In this document: piece after piece, positions 59,182 to 64,000 of the stretch | How the letters are laid out: every line of letters begins with the position of its first letter | How positions within the stretch are numbered: the first letter of the stretch is position 1 | Assembly (NCBI GenBank): GCA_964016875.1 | Contig: OZ024728.1 | Span: 8,420,272-8,484,271, forward strand | Length of the DNA: 64,000 bases | Origin: Fallopia convolvulus | Lineage: Eukaryota > Streptophyta > Magnoliopsida > Caryophyllales > Polygonaceae | Direction: 5' to 3' | The notes under the pieces: model-generated | The model's input: only the letters and a program-made list of their open reading frames with translations | Database searches by the model: none | Told to the model about the DNA's origin: nothing | Made by a program: the position numbers and the translations under genes

Positions 59182-60177
59182 TTAAGTAGATTGCAACCAC
59201 TCTAAACCGGCTAGAAGCTAAGGACTCGGGAAAACTGCCATCTCAGCCCATTAACCCGAGAGAGAATGTGAATGCAATGACATTAAGGAGTGGGAAAGAG
59301 CTGGATATTGAAATTTCGGCCAGCGGAAACCAGCCGAGTTCACCGGAGGACAGTTCTGATCGCGGCGCAGAAATCGAGGAAAATACAGAATCCGCGACCA
59401 CGGAAAATTTCCGCGCCCGCGGATCCCAAACCGCGCTCGCGGATCGCCCCTCTGACAAAATCTGATGGCTACGTCAGGCCTTCGTTTCCCCCCATGGCTT
59501 CACAAAAGCCCGCTCCACCGTTTCCTGAGGCACTGAAGGACACCAGGAGGCCAACCAATGACAAGGAAATTTTCGAAACCTTCTCCAAGTGTGAGGTAAA
59601 TGTCCCTTTGCTTAAACTTGTTCAAAGTATTCCTCGTTTTGCTAAATTTCTGAAAGAATTATGTACTATAAAGAGGAAGCAAAAAGAAAAGGGACAGGTT
59701 AAGAAAATTAATCTTGTGGAAAATAATGAAAATGTATCTTCCATGCTTCAAAGGCAATTGCCTAAAAAGTATGGAGATCTAGGGAGGTTTACTGTTCCCG
59801 TTACAATTGGTGAGGCTAAAATTGAGCATTCTATGCTTGATTTAGGTGCATCCATTAATGTTATGCCACTGAGCATCTATGAGAGGTTAGGTCTAGGACC
59901 ATTACAGGAGTCTAATATTACTATTGAACTGGCTGACCACTCTAGAGTGCATCCGAAAGGATTTTTGGAAGATGTCTTAGTGCAGGTGGATGGCTTAATT
60001 TTTCCGACGGACTTTTATGTCCTAGAGATCGGTAAGGGGAGATACGACCTAGTTTTGTTGTTGGGTCGTCCATTTATGAAGACGACGAGCGCCGTAATTG
60101 ATGTATCAAAGGGCCTATTATCTATGGCACATGAAGGGAAAAAGGTCCAGTTTCAGATAGATGATGATCCCTTCTGA
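59182..60177 (+). pseudogene. Gag-protease linker and aspartic protease (frameshifted)
   Basis: In shifted frame the linker reads IATTLNRLEAKDSGKLPSQP and AMTLRSGKELD, a hallmark of Athila/Tat elements. A second frame change near 59455 leads into YVRPSFPPMASQKPAPPFPE and the protease (LPKKYGDLGRFTVPVTIG, then MLDLGASINVMP with the catalytic DLGAS at about 59839, and LLLGRPFMKTTSAVIDV). The frame ends at 60175-60177 with no reverse transcriptase after it. The protease would process the Gag polyprotein; here it cannot be made in frame with Gag without bypassing two frame breaks. Confidence 0.85.
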
Positions 60178-61681
60178 GCATAAAGGACGTCGGGCCAAAC
60201 GACGTTAAACAAAGGCGCTGCTCGGGAGGCAACCCGAGGTAAGTTTTTCTTTTCTTTTATTTTTTATCTTTTTAGTTTAGTTTTAGTTTTAGTATTCGTT
60301 TCGGTTTTTGTCGGGCTAACTTGCAGGTACAATTTTTCCCATCTAAATAAGGCAGACCGAGAGGAGTCCGCGCCCTCGGCTCGAACCGCGACCCCGGATT
60401 TGATCCGAGACCGCGGCAAGATCCGCAACCACGGATGCGATCCGAGCCCGCGGATCGGCCTGACAGAATTAATTTTCGTTTTATTCAGAAATATATATAT
60501 ATATATATAAATAAAAGGTTTTCGGGTGAAACCCCCGAAATAAAAGGCTTTCAGGTGAAACCCCTGAAATAAAAGGTTTTCGGGTGAAACCCCCGAGATA
60601 AATCAGGAAAAAAAAGAGAGAAAAGAAAAAAAAGAGTGTTCTTCCATCTTCTACCATCACCCACCAATCCATTTTTCTATATCTTTCCATGTCTAGTTCC
60701 ATGGTCATTCCCAAGTATGGGGGAATCTTCATTTTCACGGCTCGTACTACATTAATGCTTAAGGCGAGATTCAGAGTTCGTTTGTGAGTTCGTGTTCAGT
60801 TTTGTTGATCGTGTTCTCTAACCATTTTTTCACGATCGGAGCACCACCCGCGCCCGTGGCCTGGCCACCGCGCCCGCGGTTTTTCCTGACGACGGATCAT
60901 CTGGAGATTTCCGAGCTTTTCATCCAAGCCTTTGAAGAGTTCTTCCATCTCTTCTTTCGTATGTGAGTCTTCTGATTTTCCTCTTCTATGCTTAATTCCT
61001 TTCTCTTTACTTCATTGAGGACAATGAAGGATTTAAGTATGGGGGAGGAAGTACTCACTACGCCTATCCTAGTTAGTTGCTTTTCAGTTTATTTTTCGTT
61101 ATTTTTATGGGATCTTTGTTCCATGTTTTGTATAGAGAAATTTTTAAAAAAATGAAAAAAAATGAAAAAAGCCATAAAAAATAGAGAAAAAGGCATATAA
61201 AATTCTGGGATGAGTTGAAAACCCGAAAGGGCGGCTCAGGTAATAAGCAGGTAACCCGGACCAGCATTAGGCTGGGGTAATATGAGGTTTATGAAAGATG
61301 TGAGTATTTGTGAGCACACCTGAGAAAAATCAGAGTGATTAGGTGAAAACCCGAAAGGGCGCCTAAGTAGAATGAGTGGTAAAATCAGAGTGATTAGGAT
61401 TATATTCTACTTTGGGGCTTGGGGATTACATTTTAGATGTGGGTAAATCCTAGGTTGCTCTACACTTTTTGGAGCTTGAGTGTTATATCTTGTATCTGTG
61501 AGGTGTGTGATTTGAGCTTTCATGTTTGGTGCTCATTATTTCTCTACATGGGTCTGGGTTGTGAGTTGAGAGTTAGATTTTTCATATTTCCCTTTACTTC
61601 CTGTGGATCTTTGATAGGATTGATTGTTAGATTTATTTTGAGCTTACTCGAGGACGAGCAAGATCTAAGTATGGGGGAATT
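60178..61681 (+). other. Non-coding 3' interior of the Athila-like element
   Basis: It holds the short post-pol motif GACGTTAAACAAAGGCGCTG followed by GGGAGGCAACCCGAGG, an (AT)n run (60491-60510), three tandem hairpins (60512-60598), CG-rich motifs (60365-60455 and 60847-60890), two CCCGAAAGGG hairpins (61212-61237 and 61339-61366) and the polypurine tract. No env or pol sequence was found. Confidence 0.75.
60512..60598 (+). repeat. Three tandem 29-bp hairpin repeats
   Basis: Units at 60512, 60541 and 60570 each read TAAAAGG followed by TTTCGGG, TGAAA and CCCCCGAAA or variants. In the middle unit both stem arms change together (TTTCAGG with CCTGAAA), so pairing is kept. Confidence 0.85.
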
Positions 61682-62894
61682 TGATACGCTGGTTTTAGTA
61701 CAGCATAATTCTGTATTTTTATTAGGATTTTCTGAGTGTTTTAGGCTAGATTAGGATGATTATCTGTAATATCAGCAGAAGCCTACAGTTGAAGATTTGG
61801 AAGACAGAAGTCCTAATTCGAAATTGAAGTGCTTAAGGAGTCAAGATCCGCGCCCTCGGATTAGATCCGAGCCCGCGGTGCCGAGGACGAAGCGAAGCAT
61901 CCGAGGGTGAGGAAGGCTGGATCCGCGACCGCGGAAAATTTCCGCGCTCGCGGATTGATGGGATTCCGCGGCCGAGGGTAGAGAGTGGATCCGCAACCGC
62001 GGATTATTTCCGCGCTCGCGGATTGAGGTTTTCAGCATCGCCGTTTTTCTCGTTTTATTTTATCTTTTTAGTATTTTTATATCTTTATATTTTCGAACTT
62101 ATTTCTACTATTTAAGTTAGTTTCGAGTTTCACTTTTTAGGAAGAAGAATTCTAGCATACTTTTACTTTTAGGTTTTTATTTCAGTATTATGGAGAACTA
62201 ATTTACCTTTGGAGTTTGTTTAATCAAGGAAGCCTTTTTATGTATTTCGTGAGATTCTGGTAACTTTTCTATCCCTTGGTTAATATCAAAACTCTTGTGC
62301 TTAATTTCATGATTATCAATTGATTTCTCTTGGTGCGCAACTTGTTGAATTTGATTGATATTCTATTGTTTGGATTAGTTTGATTGTATTCTGGGCAATC
62401 TTATTTATCCTTGAAACAACTCTTTTCTAAGACCGTGGACTAGAATTGAGAAAGAGTATTTGATTGTTATTTTATGCATGAGACTCGTAGCTTGATTGCA
62501 TGAATTAATATCCTTCTATCCTTAATATTTTGTATGATTTGAATTAAGCGTTCTTGTTCATATCATCGTTTCGCTTGGACCGTGGACAAGCGGATATCTT
62601 TTATAAGGATTGGAATTAACTAGGGAATTAATAGAAAAGTGGATGAATCAATGATCGAATGATTAAAAAGGTGGAATTGATTGAATGAACTCTGCTTTCC
62701 TTCACTTGATTTAATCTCAATAATATTTGCTTATTTGTTTGCTTGTCTGAACTCCAAAACCTCTGTCTTTACTCTCTGCTGATTGATCAGAATCCCGATT
62801 CTCTTGGGTTCGACCCCTTACTTGCACACTATACTAGTTGTTAGTTTAGGGTTATTTATCTTTGATCTTGGCAACAACGATTTTAGCCGAGTCA
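61682..62894 (+). repeat. 3' LTR of the Athila-like element
   Basis: Same length (1213 bp) as the 5' LTR, ending GCCGAGTCA before the ATAAT duplication. Confidence 0.93.
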
Positions 62895-64000
62895 ATAATT
62901 GATCAAGTAAATGAGTTGTTCACGAATTTGTCTATCGAAGAAATTAAATGAGAGGTTCGCGAACTAGCTCGAGTTCGGTGAACATTTAAATGAACGAAAC
63001 TCAAACAATAATCTAAGCTCGAACCAAGCTTGAGTTCGAGCTCGAACTCGTCTATTTTTAACCGAGTCAAGCTTGAACAACTCAAAGCTCGGCTCGGTTC
63101 GGTTCGATTACAACCCTACTCTTGGCTAAAACTTATCTCTATGTATTGTAAGGGTGTACACAAAACATAAACATCTAAATAATCTAGGGGAGTTGTAGTC
63201 AGGTGTGTTATCTAGGAGGAGAGTGTACAGAGATTTATTATGAAAGGGAAGGGACTGGGCCTTGATTGATGATGAATGTTGTTTTTAGGATGCAATCACC
63301 TCCAAAAAGTGTAGGGAAGATTAGCTTGAAAAAATAGAGCTCTCACTACTTCAAGTAGATGTTTGTGTTTGCGCTATACAACTTTATTTTATTGTGGGTT
63401 TGTAGCACAATTAGTTTGATGAATGATTCCTTCTTGTGAGAAGAATTCTTGGGCTTGAGGATCAACCTTATACGTTTTATCTTGGTTTGGAATTGGGTGG
63501 AGACCATATTGGCAAATATTTTCATGATAGACAATGCATTACTTTTGTGTGCCATGAGGAATGTCCATGTGGACTTAGTGTGACAATCAACTCAGGTGAG
63601 AAAAAAAAAACCATATCCATCATAAGTAGAATGTTTGTATGTATTTTATGTTTCTAAATTCACAAGATCAAAGGCAATTAAGGCAGGTATGGACTTGTGA
63701 GAGAAAGGCTTTTTGTGTTGTTTTGCCTTAGGATAGATTTGACAAATAAACATGTTCAACAAAATTATTAGAGTTCAAAACACATCTCAATTGATCTAAA
63801 GGCAAATTCCCATATGACAATGCCATAGTTCAAGCATCTCTTTGGAGATAGTAGCATTACAAGAAGCAAAGTTCAAAGGAGATTTAAAGTTGGAAAAACT
63901 ACTAGAATCACTAGCAATTATTTTAAGATCTTTTGGCTTGACTATAGTGCAACCCATTTGCTTCATGGCCAATCATGAGAGGTTCTTTCATCAAAGGGGC

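Larger units (their letters stand above)
56569..62894 (+). mobile_element. Athila/Tat-like gypsy LTR retrotransposon with gag and protease only, 6326 bp
   Basis: Two 1213-bp LTRs (56569-57781 and 61682-62894) are flanked by the exact 5-bp duplication ATAAT (56564-56568 and 62895-62899). The primer-binding site TGGCGCCGTTGCCGGGGA (57787-57804) and the polypurine tract TATGGGGGAATT (about 61670-61681) are intact. By hand count the LTRs differ at about 28 positions (2-3%), many being C/T or G/A at CpG, so the insertion is fairly young. The interior encodes Gag and an aspartic protease, then ends. Reverse transcriptase, RNase H and integrase are absent, making it a non-autonomous gag-only (TR-GAG-like) element. 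Confidence 0.9.
56209..63118. mobile_element. hAT-type transposon, about 580 bp, expanded by a nested Athila-like retrotransposon
   Basis: The ends TAGGGCAGTAAATGAACCGA and TTCGATTACAACCCTA are imperfect inverted repeats. The flanks are the exact 8-bp duplication CTCTTGGC (56201-56208 and 63119-63126). The element's own sequence is 56209-56568 plus 62900-63118. A related copy without the retrotransposon lies at 42424-42880. It inserted into the decayed copia integrase region. Confidence 0.88.
54670..64000 (-). mobile_element. Decayed copia-type retrotransposon, split by a solo LTR and a hAT element, runs off the window
   Basis: On the minus strand the pol order is kept across the insertions. 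Integrase lies at 64000-63127 (a QFQTKIKRIR segment near 63490, then HKG.IHQ and QANLPLHFW-like words). The C-terminal integrase region lies at 56200-55950 (SNKRAINSRISQQTKFLTQE, TSPFMNTIFHF). The reverse transcriptase start lies at 54977-54678 (YKAELVAKGFTQH, IYQMDVNYAFLHGEL, YELKQARR). Stops and frameshifts are frequent. It ends abruptly at about 54670 without RNase H or LTR, so it is a truncated old copy. Confidence 0.8.

Noticed and set aside
59290..59455. Start of the protease frame at MGKSWILKF
   Set aside because: The other frame gives the conserved TLRSGKEL motif, so the true frame there is different and the apparent start is an artefact of a frame break.

Overview
This is a nuclear genome window from a flowering plant, most likely a eudicot. 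The evidence is spliced genes with GT-AG introns, an angiosperm-type TPS-a terpene synthase, plant DETOXIFICATION-type MATE transporters, PPR and FBD-type gene fragments, and dense plant transposon families (copia, Athila-like gypsy, hAT, MULE-like, L1 LINE). The species cannot be named from the sequence; an asterid origin is only a guess.

Layout. 1-1700: L1-type LINE (minus). 3223-4022: solo LTR. 4473-6685: three hAT elements, one nested in another. 7067-9233 (+): intact six-exon sesquiterpene-synthase-like gene. 11013-13740: gene debris (RACK1 exons 2-3 with a nonsense codon, a Pack-MULE carrying PPR sequence, a possible CRWN/NMCP fragment). 15185-18146: a duplicated tRNA-like segment, a 1-kb array of TGATGACA/TGTCATCA hairpin units and a 0.65-kb inverted repeat. 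19070-24312: copia element split by a 3034-bp solo LTR. 26772-37867 (-): three tandem, apparently intact MATE genes of 477, 483 and 491 codons. 38005-38855: an 851-bp near-complete foldback. 41431-42880: FBD/LRR pseudogene beside a hAT copy. 44560-47624: decayed copia (+). 48640-54400: a small membrane-protein family (two broken copies, one intact 70-aa ORF) invaded by a hAT and a copia (minus). 54670-64000: decayed copia (minus) holding a solo LTR and a hAT, which itself holds a young Athila-like gag-protease element of 6326 bp.

Host genes likely to be functional are the terpene synthase, the three MATE transporters and perhaps the 70-aa ORF. The terpene synthase would make a sesquiterpene from farnesyl diphosphate in the cytosol. 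The MATEs would export or sequester small metabolites. Their proximity is suggestive, but nothing in the sequence shows that they work together. Much of the rest is transposon nesting, and several insertions are supported by exact target-site duplications. I found no clear evidence of a wholly new biological system. The most unusual items are the covarying tandem hairpins and dispersed CG-rich motif in the Athila-like element, the fused last exon of the terpene synthase, the GC-AG intron in the third MATE gene, the foldback element and the three-copy small-protein family.
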